Positions 35,432 through 44,255 of a DNA stretch of 64,000 nucleotides are shown in pieces. Below the pieces are notes generated by a model. The model saw only the letters and a list, made by a program, of their open reading frames with translations, was not told where the DNA came from and did not search any database. Each line of letters begins with the position of its first letter. Position 1 is the stretch's first letter. Source of the DNA: Cronobacter condimenti 1330 (GTDB taxonomy: Bacteria; Pseudomonadota; Gammaproteobacteria; Enterobacterales; Enterobacteriaceae); the NCBI RefSeq assembly GCF_001277255.1, contig NZ_CP012264.1, forward strand, positions 682,001 through 746,000, written 5' to 3'. A program made the translations under genes and the position numbers.

Positions 35432-36501
35432 ACGTTCCCCCGATTGCGGATAATGATGCTCAGGAAGAACGGCACGCCCACAAGCGACGTCACGATGCCA
35501 ACGGGAATGATGACGCCCGGCACGATATTTTTAGCGCAGACCGATGCCAGTGAGAGCACCAGCGCGCCAATGAGCATGCTACCCGGCAGGTAAAAGCGGT
35601 GATCTTCGCCAAAAAGCATGCGTGCGATATGAGGCGCGACGAGGCCAATAAAACCAACCGGCCCGACAAACGCGACCGTCAGCGCGGAGATAATACTGAT
35701 GCGTAATAGTGTGGCGAGGCGCAGTTTTTTTACGTCGATGCCAAAGCTCACCGCACGATCTTCGCCAAGGCGCAACGCCGTAAGTTTCCAGGCATTTTTG
35801 AGCGACAGCGGCACGATAATCACCAGCGCCAGGACCAGAATGGCAAGTTTATCCCAGGAGGCTCGCGCAAGGCTGCCCATCGTCCAGAAGACCAGACCCT
35901 GAAGGGTATCTTCGCTTGCGACAAATTGCAGAATGGAAATCAGCGCGTTAAAGGTGAAAACCAGTGCGATACCGAACAGCACCACGCCGGAGGTGGCGAC
36001 TCGTGTCCATCGGCTGATGCCGTCCAGAATAAAACAGGCGAGGAGGGCGAAAACAAAGGCGTTCGCGGGGATAAACCATTTATCGGCGATGCCTGGTATC
36101 CCTAAGCCCAGCACAATCGCCAGCGCTGCGCCGAAGGAGGCGGCAGATGACACGCCGAGCGTAAACGGGCTGGCGAGCGGGTTATTCAGGATGGTTTGCA
36201 TTTCGGCGCCAGCCAGGCCCAGGGCCATGCCGACCGCAATGGCCATCAGTGCGAAGGGCAGGCGTAAATCCCAGACAATCACGCGTGTGCCGGCGTCAGC
36301 GGTGCTGGCGTGAATCAATGTCTGCCAGAGCGTGGAGACAGAGAGGCCGGATGGGCCAAGCGTGAAATCAAGGATAAGCGAGCACACAATAAAAAAGAGA
36401 AGGACACCTGCCAGGAGAAAGCGTCTGACGATGATCTTGCGGTAATGCGACACAACGGTGGATTCGCCAGTTTGTTCAGTGGCGGTAAGGCTGGAGTTCA
36501 T
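35428..36501 (-). CDS. Iron-complex ABC transporter, FecCD-type permease
   Basis: The 357-residue protein has about nine hydrophobic helices and the FecCD-family motifs LRLPFALMAIAVGMALGLAGAEMQTILNNPLASPFTLGVSSAASFGA and VGPVGFIGLVAPHIARMLFGEDHR. It imports ferric complexes (or related metal chelates) with the downstream ATPase and binding protein. It is the first gene of a three-gene operon preceded by a near-perfect Fur box about 110 bases upstream. A single permease implies a homodimer. No TonB-dependent receptor lies beside it. Confidence 0.92.
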   Translation of the reverse strand: MNSSLTATEQTGESTVVSHYRKIIVRRFLLAGVLLFFIVCSLILDFTLGPSGLSVSTLWQTLIHASTADAGTRVIVWDLRLPFALMAIAVGMALGLAGAEMQTILNNPLASPFTLGVSSAASFGAALAIVLGLGIPGIADKWFIPANAFVFALLACFILDGISRWTRVATSGVVLFGIALVFTFNALISILQFVASEDTLQGLVFWTMGSLARASWDKLAILVLALVIIVPLSLKNAWKLTALRLGEDRAVSFGIDVKKLRLATLLRISIISALTVAFVGPVGFIGLVAPHIARMLFGEDHRFYLPGSMLIGALVLSLASVCAKNIVPGVIIPVGIVTSLVGVPFFLSIIIRNRGNV

Positions 36502-36609
36502 CGGATAACCTTATGCAGCACAACAGAATCGTTGTCTTTCTTTAACGTTCCATTTCAGGCGCGCCGGATACGGGATATCCGGCATACGCCCGGCCACACT
36601 ATTATTGAA

Positions 36610-36624
36610 TGATAATTCTTATCA
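36610..36624. promoter_or_regulatory. Fur box upstream of the iron ABC operon
   Basis: TGATAATTCTTATCA matches the 7-1-7 Fur site TGATAATNATTATCA at all but one position. It lies 109 bases before the permease start in an AT-rich intergenic stretch, so the operon is likely repressed by Fe-Fur. Confidence 0.85.
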
Positions 36625-36681
36625 ATTAAAAAAAGGGATTACTGTGCTTTTGTTTACTCGCCGTTTCCCTTTGGTGAAAAA

Positions 36682-38055
36682 TTAGCCTTTTGAGGCTCCC
36701 TCAAGCAGGCGACAGGTGGTAAACGCCCCTGCCACGCACAGCGCGACCGGCACGATAAAACTGTGATCCATGCGCGTGAACTCAAGCATCAGCATCGCCG
36801 CGGTGATGGGCATCATCATTGAGGCTGATAAAAATCCGGCGGCACCAGTCAGCGCAAACCCTGCCATATCGCTGCCGGGGAAATAGCGGCCAAGCAGCAG
36901 GAAAATGAGCGAGCCCAGCAGCGCGCCGACGGTCAGCCCCGGCGTCAGCAGACCGCCTTCCGCCCCACCACGCAGCACCGCCCAGATGACCAGCACTTTC
37001 AGGCACAACAGCGCAACGGCGAGCGGTAGCGTCACGTCGCCGCTGAGCGTCAGCTGCGTCGGGCCTTTACCGTTGCCTGGTAACTGTGGGAACCAGACGG
37101 CCAGTGCAGCGAGAAGCAGAAAAGCAACCAGACTGAACACCGGCATCTGCCAGTTGGCGCGAACTTTAGCGCGGGCACGCTGCGTCAGGCGACGGAACAG
37201 AAACGCAGCTGCGCCGAACAGCGGGCCGGAAAGCATTCCCCAGAAGACCAGCGACAGGCCAGCGGCTTCGGCGGTGAAGCGGTACTGGTGCTCATCGCCA
37301 AGCCCCAGTGAGGCAATCCATGCCGCGAGCGCGGAGGTGGTTAGCGCCGCCAGCGCCGCCTCGCGGTTAAAACTGACCAGCAACACTTCAAGCGTGAAGA
37401 TGGCACCCGCGAGCGGCACGTTATATACCGCCGCCAGGCCCGCGCCGGAGCCGCAGGCGATCATCAGGCGAATCTCTTCGCGGCTTAAATGCAAACGGCG
37501 AGCGATGCCGCCCGCAAAGAGCGCGCCCGCTTCGCGTGGTGCCACTTCGCGCCCGAGCGGCGAGCCCATCGCAACCGTCACGATTTGCAGCAGAATGTGG
37601 ACCAGCGTGGTTTTAGGCGGCATCGGTATATCGGGACTGGCGACCGCCGCGCTGATACTGACGCGTTTTTTACCGTAGCGGCCAAGTAGCCACCAGCCGC
37701 CGCCTGCCACGATGCCTGCCGCTGCCAGCACGAGGAAGCGGCGCGGCGTGGCCGCATCGCTCACGCCTTGTAAAAAAGAGCGCGGGCCGAGCAGCGTGTG
37801 CTGGCTGTAGCCATACGCGAGATGTTGAATTTCATGCAATAACAGGGCGAGCAACATGCCGCCAAGGCCCGCGAGCACGCCAGTCAACAACAGCGCGACC
37901 CAGCGGCGTAACAGAGAAGAGGAAGAAGAAGCGGTGAACATAGACAACGTGCCGGATAAAAAGAGATAGCCTAAGCGTGGCACAGAGAGGATGAACGGCG
38001 CGTCAATCAGCGCATCGGGAGAAGGCGTCGTGCCCGCAGGCACGACGTAAAACAT
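36682..38055 (-). CDS. ClC-family chloride channel/transporter-like protein
   Basis: The longest frame encodes 457 residues, but the first 38 are poorly hydrophobic. An internal ATG at 37941 (MFTASSSSSLLRRWVALLL) is an equally plausible start; neither has a good ribosome site. The body has about ten membrane segments. The central motif is GSPLGREVAPREAGALFAG instead of the usual GREGP, keeping the Glu after GR. The third motif is EGGLLTPGLTVGA. A canonical GSGIP motif is not evident. It follows satP by 3 bases in the same orientation, so the two are probably co-transcribed. Anion specificity is uncertain. Confidence 0.8.
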   Translation of the reverse strand: MFYVVPAGTTPSPDALIDAPFILSVPRLGYLFLSGTLSMFTASSSSSLLRRWVALLLTGVLAGLGGMLLALLLHEIQHLAYGYSQHTLLGPRSFLQGVSDAATPRRFLVLAAAGIVAGGGWWLLGRYGKKRVSISAAVASPDIPMPPKTTLVHILLQIVTVAMGSPLGREVAPREAGALFAGGIARRLHLSREEIRLMIACGSGAGLAAVYNVPLAGAIFTLEVLLVSFNREAALAALTTSALAAWIASLGLGDEHQYRFTAEAAGLSLVFWGMLSGPLFGAAAFLFRRLTQRARAKVRANWQMPVFSLVAFLLLAALAVWFPQLPGNGKGPTQLTLSGDVTLPLAVALLCLKVLVIWAVLRGGAEGGLLTPGLTVGALLGSLIFLLLGRYFPGSDMAGFALTGAAGFLSASMMMPITAAMLMLEFTRMDHSFIVPVALCVAGAFTTCRLLEGASKG

Positions 38056-38058
38056 AAA

Positions 38059-38625
38059 TCAGTGTTTCTCGCCAATCGGCAGGACGGTGCGGCCATACTG
38101 CTCATTCAGCACTTCGCCCATGGCGAGGTAGATAGCGCTGGCACCGCACACAAGGCCAATCCAGCCTGCGATGTGTACGATGTTTTCGTTATCGACCAGA
38201 TGGCCGATGGAGAGCAGGGCGAACAGCACGGTCAGGCTCAGGAACACAAACTGCAGCATGCGCGCGGCACCCAGCGTTCCAAAGAACATGAACAGCGTAA
38301 ACACGCCCCAGATGCCTAAATAAACGCCGAGGAAGTGGCCGTTAGCGGCGTCAGCCAGCCCCATTTTCGGCAGCAGCAGAATCGCCACCAGGGTCAGCCA
38401 GAACGAACCGTAAGACGTGAAGGCGGTTAAGCCGAAGGTATTGCCTTTTTTATATTCCAGCAGACCGGCAAAAATTTGCGCGATACCGCCGTAGAAAATT
38501 CCCATCGCCAGAATAATGCCGTCCAGCGGGAACATCCCGATGTTGTGCAGATTGAGCAGAATGGTAGTCATACCAAAGCCCATTAACCCCAGGGGGGCCG
38601 GATTAGCCAACTTAATGTTGCCCAT
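38059..38625 (-). CDS. satP: Succinate-acetate/proton symporter SatP
   Basis: The 188-residue GPR1/FUN34/YaaH-family protein has the N-terminal NPAPLGLMGFG signature and six hydrophobic segments (FLGVYLGIWGVFTLFMFFG among them). It is almost identical to E. coli SatP, which takes up acetate and succinate with protons. It is divergent from dnaK, and a ClC-type gene follows it closely. Confidence 0.96.
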   Translation of the reverse strand: MGNIKLANPAPLGLMGFGMTTILLNLHNIGMFPLDGIILAMGIFYGGIAQIFAGLLEYKKGNTFGLTAFTSYGSFWLTLVAILLLPKMGLADAANGHFLGVYLGIWGVFTLFMFFGTLGAARMLQFVFLSLTVLFALLSIGHLVDNENIVHIAGWIGLVCGASAIYLAMGEVLNEQYGRTVLPIGEKH

Positions 38626-38770
38626 AAACCCTCAAAATAATAAGAAAAATTTGCAAAAAGTAACGCCCCGGCCGTTATCTCTCGTGACAGGGCGCGGCAT
38701 CATAATCAGGCCCTTTCGCGCCGTCTATGATCTGAGAAGGGAGAAAATAAAAAAATTTTGTGCTTTGCCC

Positions 38771-38798
38771 CTTGATGGCGGGCTGAGCGACCCCATCT
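38771..38798 (+). promoter_or_regulatory. Heat-shock (sigma-32) promoter of dnaK
   Basis: CTTGATG, a 13-base spacer and CCCCATCT match the sigma-32 consensus and the known E. coli dnaK P1 arrangement. The promoter is about 120 bases before the dnaK start. Confidence 0.92.
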
Positions 38799-38918
38799 TG
38801 TAGTCAACCGCAATGGATGAGCCTGAAAAAAAAGGGCGGTGGACGGTTGAATCCCCACCGTTAGCCCGCATAACAGGTTCATACCACATGATGACGATTT
38901 TTTAGTGGAGACGTTTAG

Positions 38919-40835
38919 ATGGGTAAAATTATTGGTATTGACCTGGGTACAACCAACTCTTGTGTAGCGATTATGGATGGCACTCAGGCTCGCGTGCTGG
39001 AAAATGCGGAAGGCGATCGCACCACGCCTTCTATCATTGCGTACACTCAGGATGGTGAAACTCTGGTAGGTCAGCCGGCTAAACGTCAGGCAGTGACTAA
39101 CCCGCAGAACACGCTGTTCGCTATCAAACGCCTGATTGGCCGCCGCTTCCAGGACGAAGAAGTTCAGCGCGACGTGTCTATCATGCCGTACAAAATCATC
39201 GGCGCTGACAACGGCGACGCATGGCTTGACGTGAAAGGCCAGAAAATGGCACCGCCGCAGATTTCCGCGGAAGTGCTGAAAAAAATGAAGAAAACTGCCG
39301 AGGATTACCTGGGCGAGCCGGTGACTGAAGCCGTCATTACCGTTCCGGCTTACTTCAACGACGCGCAGCGTCAGGCTACCAAAGACGCCGGCCGCATCGC
39401 GGGTCTGGAAGTCAAACGTATTATTAACGAACCGACCGCCGCAGCGCTGGCCTACGGCCTGGATAAAGAAACCGGCAACCGCACCATCGCGGTATACGAC
39501 CTGGGCGGTGGTACGTTCGATATCTCTATCATCGAAATCGATGAAGTCGACGGCGAAAAAACCTTCGAAGTACTGGCAACCAACGGTGATACGCACCTGG
39601 GTGGTGAGGACTTCGACAGCCGTCTGATTAACTATCTGGTAGAAGAATTCAAGAAAGATCAGGGCATTGACCTGCGTAATGATCCGCTGGCCATGCAGCG
39701 CCTGAAAGAAGCTGCAGAAAAAGCGAAAATCGAGCTTTCTTCTGCGCAGCAGACCGACGTGAACCTGCCGTACATCACCGCAGACGCGACCGGTCCGAAA
39801 CACATGAACATCAAAGTGACTCGCGCGAAACTGGAAAGCCTGGTCGAAGACCTGGTGAACCGTTCTATCGAGCCGCTGAAAGTGGCGCTGCAGGACGCAG
39901 GTCTGTCTGTTTCTGACATCAACGACGTTATCCTGGTCGGCGGTCAGACGCGTATGCCGATGGTTCAGAAGAAAGTGGCTGAGTTCTTCGGTAAAGAGCC
40001 GCGTAAAGATGTTAACCCGGATGAAGCAGTGGCAATCGGTGCTGCCGTTCAGGGCGGCGTTCTGACCGGTGACGTGAAAGACGTTCTGCTGCTGGACGTG
40101 ACCCCGCTGTCTCTTGGTATCGAAACCATGGGTGGCGTGATGACCCCGCTCATCACCAAAAACACCACCATCCCGACCAAGCACAGCCAGGTGTTCTCGA
40201 CGGCTGAAGACAACCAGTCCGCCGTGACCATTCACGTGCTGCAGGGTGAGCGTAAACGCGCTGCCGATAACAAATCTCTGGGTCAGTTCAACCTGGATGG
40301 TATCAACCCGGCGCCGCGCGGCATGCCGCAGATCGAAGTCACTTTCGATATCGACGCCGACGGTATTCTGCATGTGTCCGCGAAAGACAAAAACAGCGGC
40401 AAAGAGCAGAAAATCACCATCAAGGCTTCTTCTGGTCTGAATGAAGACGAAATCCAGAAAATGGTCCGCGAAGCAGAAGCGAATGCGGAATCTGACCGTA
40501 AGTTCGAAGAACTGGTACAGACCCGCAACCAGGCGGATCACCTGGTGCACAGCACGCGCAAACAGGTTGAAGAAGCAGGTGACAAACTGCCGGCTGATGA
40601 CAAAACCGCTATCGAATCCGCGCTGAGCGCGCTGGAAACGTCCCTGAAAGGCGAAGACAAAGCGGATATCGACGCGAAAATGCAGGCGCTGGCGCAGGTT
40701 TCCCAGAAACTGATGGAAATCGCTCAGCAGCAGCATGCTCAGCAGCAGGCGGGCTCCGCTGACGCTTCTGCGAACAATGCGAAAGATGACGACGTCGTTG
40801 ACGCTGAGTTCGAAGAAGTTAAAGACAAAAAATAA
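38919..40835 (+). CDS. dnaK: Molecular chaperone DnaK (Hsp70)
   Basis: The 638-residue Hsp70 has IGIDLGTTNSCVAIMDG at the N-terminus, the phosphate 2 motif DLGGGTFDISI and the linker VLLLDVTPLSLGIETMGG. A substrate-binding domain follows, then a helical lid ending in a Gln-rich stretch and the DDDVVDAEFEEVKDKK tail. It folds and disaggregates proteins with DnaJ and GrpE and restrains sigma-32. Codon use is strongly biased, as expected for a highly expressed gene. It forms the operon dnaK-dnaJ. Confidence 0.99.
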   Translation: MGKIIGIDLGTTNSCVAIMDGTQARVLENAEGDRTTPSIIAYTQDGETLVGQPAKRQAVTNPQNTLFAIKRLIGRRFQDEEVQRDVSIMPYKIIGADNGDAWLDVKGQKMAPPQISAEVLKKMKKTAEDYLGEPVTEAVITVPAYFNDAQRQATKDAGRIAGLEVKRIINEPTAAALAYGLDKETGNRTIAVYDLGGGTFDISIIEIDEVDGEKTFEVLATNGDTHLGGEDFDSRLINYLVEEFKKDQGIDLRNDPLAMQRLKEAAEKAKIELSSAQQTDVNLPYITADATGPKHMNIKVTRAKLESLVEDLVNRSIEPLKVALQDAGLSVSDINDVILVGGQTRMPMVQKKVAEFFGKEPRKDVNPDEAVAIGAAVQGGVLTGDVKDVLLLDVTPLSLGIETMGGVMTPLITKNTTIPTKHSQVFSTAEDNQSAVTIHVLQGERKRAADNKSLGQFNLDGINPAPRGMPQIEVTFDIDADGILHVSAKDKNSGKEQKITIKASSGLNEDEIQKMVREAEANAESDRKFEELVQTRNQADHLVHSTRKQVEEAGDKLPADDKTAIESALSALETSLKGEDKADIDAKMQALAQVSQKLMEIAQQQHAQQQAGSADASANNAKDDDVVDAEFEEVKDKK

Positions 40836-40863
40836 TCGCCCTGATGCAGGGTAGATAACACTG

Positions 40864-40896
40864 GCACGGGCGTAGGAGTTTTCTCCACGCCCGTGC
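40864..40896 (+). other. Hairpin in the dnaK-dnaJ intergenic region
   Basis: GCACGGGCGT pairs with ACGCCCGTGC and an inner GGAG pairs with CTCC around TTTT. There is no U tract, so it is more likely a processing or partial-attenuation structure than a full terminator. Such a structure could help keep DnaJ below DnaK level. Confidence 0.6.
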
Positions 40897-40920
40897 ACGC
40901 ATGTCAGGGGCAGATAAAAA

Positions 40921-42060
40921 ATGGCGAAGAAAGACTATTACGAAGTTTTAGGCGTCCCCAAAACGGCGGACGAGCGTGAAATAAAAAAGGCGTATAAACG
41001 CCTGGCCATGAAATATCACCCGGACCGTAACCAGGGTGATAAAGAGGCCGAAGGGAAATTCAAAGAGATTAAAGAAGCGTACGAAATCCTCACCGACGCG
41101 CAAAAACGCGCGGCCTACGATCAGTATGGCCATGCGGCCTTTGAACAGGGCGGCATGGGCGGCGGTGGTTTCGGCGGCGGCTTTGGTAACAACGCGGACT
41201 TCAGCGATATCTTCGGTGACGTCTTTGGCGATATCTTTGGTGGTGGCCGCGGTCGTCGCGCCTCACGCGGCGCGGATTTACGCTACAACATGGAGCTGAC
41301 GCTCGAAGAAGCGGTACGCGGCGTTACGAAAGAGATCCGCATCCCGACGCTTGAAGAGTGTGAAGTTTGCCACGGCAACGGCGCTAAACCCGGCACCCAA
41401 CCGCAGACCTGCCCGACCTGTCATGGCGCGGGTCAGGTGCAGATGCGTCAGGGCTTTTTCGCCGTACAGCAGACCTGTCCGCACTGTCAGGGCCGCGGTA
41501 CGCTGATTAAAGATCCGTGCAACAACTGCCACGGGCATGGCCGCATCGAGAAAACCAAAACGCTGTCGGTGAAAATCCCGGCGGGTGTCGATACGGGTGA
41601 CCGTATTCGTCTGGCAGGAGAAGGCGAAGCGGGTGAGCACGGCGCGCCGGCAGGCGATCTGTACGTTCAGGTGCAGGTCAAACAGCACCCGATCTTCGAG
41701 CGCGAAGGCAATAATCTCTACTGCGAAGTGCCGATCAACTTCGCAATGGCGGCGCTGGGCGGTGAGATTGAAGTCCCGACGCTGGATGGCCGCGTAATGC
41801 TGAAAGTGCCGAACGAAACCCAGACCGGCAAGCTGTTCCGCATGCGGGGCAAAGGGGTGAAATCGGTACGCGGCGGTGCGCAGGGCGATCTCCTGTGTCG
41901 TGTCGTGGTCGAAACGCCGGTGGGTCTGAACGATCGCCAGAAAGCATTGCTCCAGGAGCTGCAGGAAAGTTTTGGCGGCCCGACTGGCGAAAAGAATAGC
42001 CCGCGTTCTAAAAGCTTCTTCGATGGCGTGAAAAAGTTCTTTGACGATCTGACCCGCTAA
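40921..42060 (+). CDS. dnaJ: Chaperone DnaJ (Hsp40)
   Basis: The 379-residue protein has a J-domain with HPD in YHPDRNQGD. A Gly/Phe-rich linker follows, then four CxxCxGxG zinc motifs (CEVCHGNG, CPTCHGAG, CPHCQGRG, CNNCHGHG) and the C-terminal substrate-binding domains. It stimulates DnaK ATPase and delivers substrates. It is the second gene of the dnaKJ operon and has a terminator after it. Confidence 0.99.
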   Translation: MAKKDYYEVLGVPKTADEREIKKAYKRLAMKYHPDRNQGDKEAEGKFKEIKEAYEILTDAQKRAAYDQYGHAAFEQGGMGGGGFGGGFGNNADFSDIFGDVFGDIFGGGRGRRASRGADLRYNMELTLEEAVRGVTKEIRIPTLEECEVCHGNGAKPGTQPQTCPTCHGAGQVQMRQGFFAVQQTCPHCQGRGTLIKDPCNNCHGHGRIEKTKTLSVKIPAGVDTGDRIRLAGEGEAGEHGAPAGDLYVQVQVKQHPIFEREGNNLYCEVPINFAMAALGGEIEVPTLDGRVMLKVPNETQTGKLFRMRGKGVKSVRGGAQGDLLCRVVVETPVGLNDRQKALLQELQESFGGPTGEKNSPRSKSFFDGVKKFFDDLTR

Positions 42061-42087
42061 CCGTCTGGCTTTAATGCGCAATAACAG

Positions 42088-42118
42088 GCCTGAAAGGAGA
42101 TCCCTTTCAGGCTTTTTT
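42088..42118 (+). terminator. dnaJ terminator
   Basis: A 10-bp stem GCCTGAAAGG / CCTTTCAGGC with a 5-base loop is followed by six T. Confidence 0.9.
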
Positions 42119-42323
42119 GTGTCCGCCATTAGCCAGGTGCAGGATAAATCGTGCAAACGCGACTATCCTCGCCGGCATTTCTCACTTACGCCACACTTAG
42201 CCATAAAAAGACGAGATAAGAGGTTATTTGAGCGAGCGTGATTTATCCGCGAGATAAATTGATTTTGTCAGAAGGCTGAGGGGCAGATATGTTGTTACCT
42301 TTCCTGCCAGGACACTCCGCGAC

Positions 42324-43268
42324 ATGAAGAAAAAGGATGCCAGGGAGTTCGATTATAATCTGATCAAAGTACTTGATGCGGTGATCATTGCGGGCAATGC
42401 CACCCGGGCCTCTCAACGACTTCAGGTAACCCCTGCAGCCATTACGCTTGCCATTCAGCGTCTGCAACAAACTTATAATGAAGAACTTTTTATTCGGACC
42501 CGTGAAGGGCTGACGCCGACACCACGAGCGCATGAAATTCATCGCGCTTATAGCCAGGTAATGAATATGATAAACGCGACGTTTGAACCTGACGTCGCGT
42601 CAAATACCCGACGCGAGCTGAAAATAACCGGGGACGACATCAGTGAACAGTTCTATTTTTCCCAACTGTTTGATATGGAAATGTTTGAACGTTATCGGCT
42701 GCATTACCTCTCCTCCGTGGGCAAAGGCGTTGCGCGCCATACCAGTGAGCTCCAGACGGGCAAAAGCGACCTGCTCATTTCCACCCACTATTTCAGCGAA
42801 CCGGATATCGAACAGCTTATTATCGATCAGTATCGTCACTACACCGTTATCTGTAATACTCAACATCCGCTTTGCGCACTGCCGCAATTGTCGCTCGCGC
42901 ATCTTTTTGGCGCCCGGCATGCGGTCTATCAGCCTTGTTCAATAAAACCCTTAATAAAGAAAGATATCACCAGTCATGATTCGTCATCATTATTTAACAG
43001 GCAGTTTTCCATCGGCTATTATACAGATTCAATAAATGGTTTATTGAGTATTATTGAAAGTACATCGATGATAGCAATATTGCCTTTAAAGGTGGCGCGC
43101 TTTTTCCAGACACGCGGGAAATACCGTATCGCGCTAATTGGGCTGCCCGAAGCTATAGACCTTGAAATAATTAAAGTTTATGCCGCCTGGTATCGGGGGA
43201 ATCCTCAGCGTGAGCAGATTAAAGATGTTATCGCGATGCTACAAACACTTATCAATTACCGTAAATAA
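42324..43268 (+). CDS. LysR-family transcriptional regulator next to the chitinase cassette
   Basis: The 314-residue protein has an N-terminal LysR helix-turn-helix: FDYNLIKVLDAVIIAGNATRASQRLQVTPAAITLAIQRL, then FIRTREGLTPTP. A periplasmic-binding-like effector domain follows. Its DNA is more AT-rich in the second half than the flanking backbone genes. It reads toward the holin-like gene 183 bases downstream. By analogy with Serratia ChiR, a LysR protein that controls chitinase and its release genes, it may regulate this locus; that link is inference. Confidence 0.85.
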   Translation: MKKKDAREFDYNLIKVLDAVIIAGNATRASQRLQVTPAAITLAIQRLQQTYNEELFIRTREGLTPTPRAHEIHRAYSQVMNMINATFEPDVASNTRRELKITGDDISEQFYFSQLFDMEMFERYRLHYLSSVGKGVARHTSELQTGKSDLLISTHYFSEPDIEQLIIDQYRHYTVICNTQHPLCALPQLSLAHLFGARHAVYQPCSIKPLIKKDITSHDSSSLFNRQFSIGYYTDSINGLLSIIESTSMIAILPLKVARFFQTRGKYRIALIGLPEAIDLEIIKVYAAWYRGNPQREQIKDVIAMLQTLINYRK

Positions 43269-43451
43269 TCTTTCAAACGCCTGTGAATCATTCGCAAACA
43301 TTTTTTATTAAACAAGCGCAGTCGGAAAGGGAAGCGTTATCGGCAAAAAGAATGAGATTAAATGATTAGCATGCTACTGATTGCGGGGCTAACGTAATCG
43401 CATCGCCAGACGGCGTATTCTTTCACCGTTTAATTTCTTACGAGGTTTATT

Positions 43452-43790
43452 ATGTCTATTGCAGCGCACATCGGGGCACCCAAACTGGTTCTGGTCGAAC
43501 TGGAGATTTTATTAACGATTATCGCCATCGGCGGGTGGGGCGGCTTTGTCAGTTATTTAATGAAGCGCGAGAAAAGCGACACCCATAAAGACATCATGGA
43601 TTGTCTGGCCCAGATAGCGATTTCCTGCTTTACCGCATTCCTGCTAAGCGTTGCCGCGATTGACCGTAACATGAGCTTTAATATGGTGCTGATGGTGGCA
43701 GGGCTAGGCGGAGTATTTGCTACGCCTATCCTGCGAGTATTAAGCGAGAAAGTGAAAAACTTTTTGAGCGGTGCTTCACTGTTAAAATAA
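43452..43790 (+). CDS. Holin-like small membrane protein
   Basis: The 112-residue protein has an ACGAGG ribosome site and three predicted membrane segments: LVLVELEILLTIIAIGGWGG, the CLAQIAISCFTAFLLSVAAI stretch and MVLMVAGLGGVFATPIL. They are separated by a charged loop KREKSDTHKD. Size and topology fit phage holins of the LydA/HP1 type. It is convergent with a broken GH108 muramidase and lies in the chitinase cassette. Holin-endolysin pairs repurposed for protein release are known in Serratia (ChiW/ChiX), so a role in chitinase release is inferred. The family call is by topology only. Confidence 0.65.
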   Translation: MSIAAHIGAPKLVLVELEILLTIIAIGGWGGFVSYLMKREKSDTHKDIMDCLAQIAISCFTAFLLSVAAIDRNMSFNMVLMVAGLGGVFATPILRVLSEKVKNFLSGASLLK

Positions 43791-43796
43791 GTCAGG

Positions 43797-43827
43797 AAAA
43801 AGCCCGCGATCGTAGCGGGCTTTTTTA
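43797..43827. terminator. Bidirectional terminator between holin-like and muramidase genes
   Basis: AAAAAGCCCGC / GCGGGCTTTTTT stem with a 7-base loop. The A and T runs on the two sides allow it to stop both convergent transcripts. Confidence 0.85.
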
Positions 43828-43837
43828 CGCCTTCTTC

Positions 43838-44235
43838 TCAGGACATCGTTACCCTCTCGCGCAACCAGCCGTAGATAAACGCTTCGTTAGCCTCCCGCTT
43901 TTCCGTTATCTCCAGATAGTAATCGCCTTGCGTACAGTTCAGCGCCCGCACAAGCACGCCTTCGCCTTCTTTGCCGCGTGTATCAAGATAACGTTTCAAC
44001 GCGTTCAGCGTCTGGTTACCGATATGGCCATCTACAACGAGATCGTCGTAAAGCTTCTGCTCACGGTTAAACACATTTAACCAGCGTCGCGACTCAGGTC
44101 ACGCATATCGCCTGTGTAACCATGTGCCCGGGCGGTCTTCTCGGTGATGCCCCATTTAGTGGGGCCGCCACGATCGGCCGGGTGCTCCACATAATTGCCC
44201 TCAATGTTTAAAATGCCATCAATAACAGGATTCAT
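43838..44235 (-). pseudogene. GH108-family N-acetylmuramidase (endolysin), internally deleted
   Basis: An ATG at 44233-44235 with a strong GAGGAA ribosome site opens MNPVIDGILNIEGNYVEHP, DRGGPTKWGIT and ARAHGYTGDMRDLSRDAG, then hits TAA (44077-44079). This is the N-terminal GH108 motif with the catalytic Glu12 in IEGNYV. In another frame the DNA continues with WLNVFNREQKLYDDLVVDGHIG to the normal C-terminus at 43838 (ANEAFIYGWLRERV). About 130 residues remain of roughly 180, so some 45-50 central residues are missing, with a frame shift at the junction near 44082. The family includes Salmonella TtsA (typhoid toxin release) and ZliS. As it stands the gene cannot make an intact enzyme. Confidence 0.85.
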
Positions 44236-44255
44236 AGTGATTCCTCACAGAGAGA

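Noticed and set aside
38706..40898. 730-codon leftward ORF opposite dnaK
   Set aside because: It is the mirror frame of dnaK, produced by its strongly biased codon use; no family features or ribosome site.
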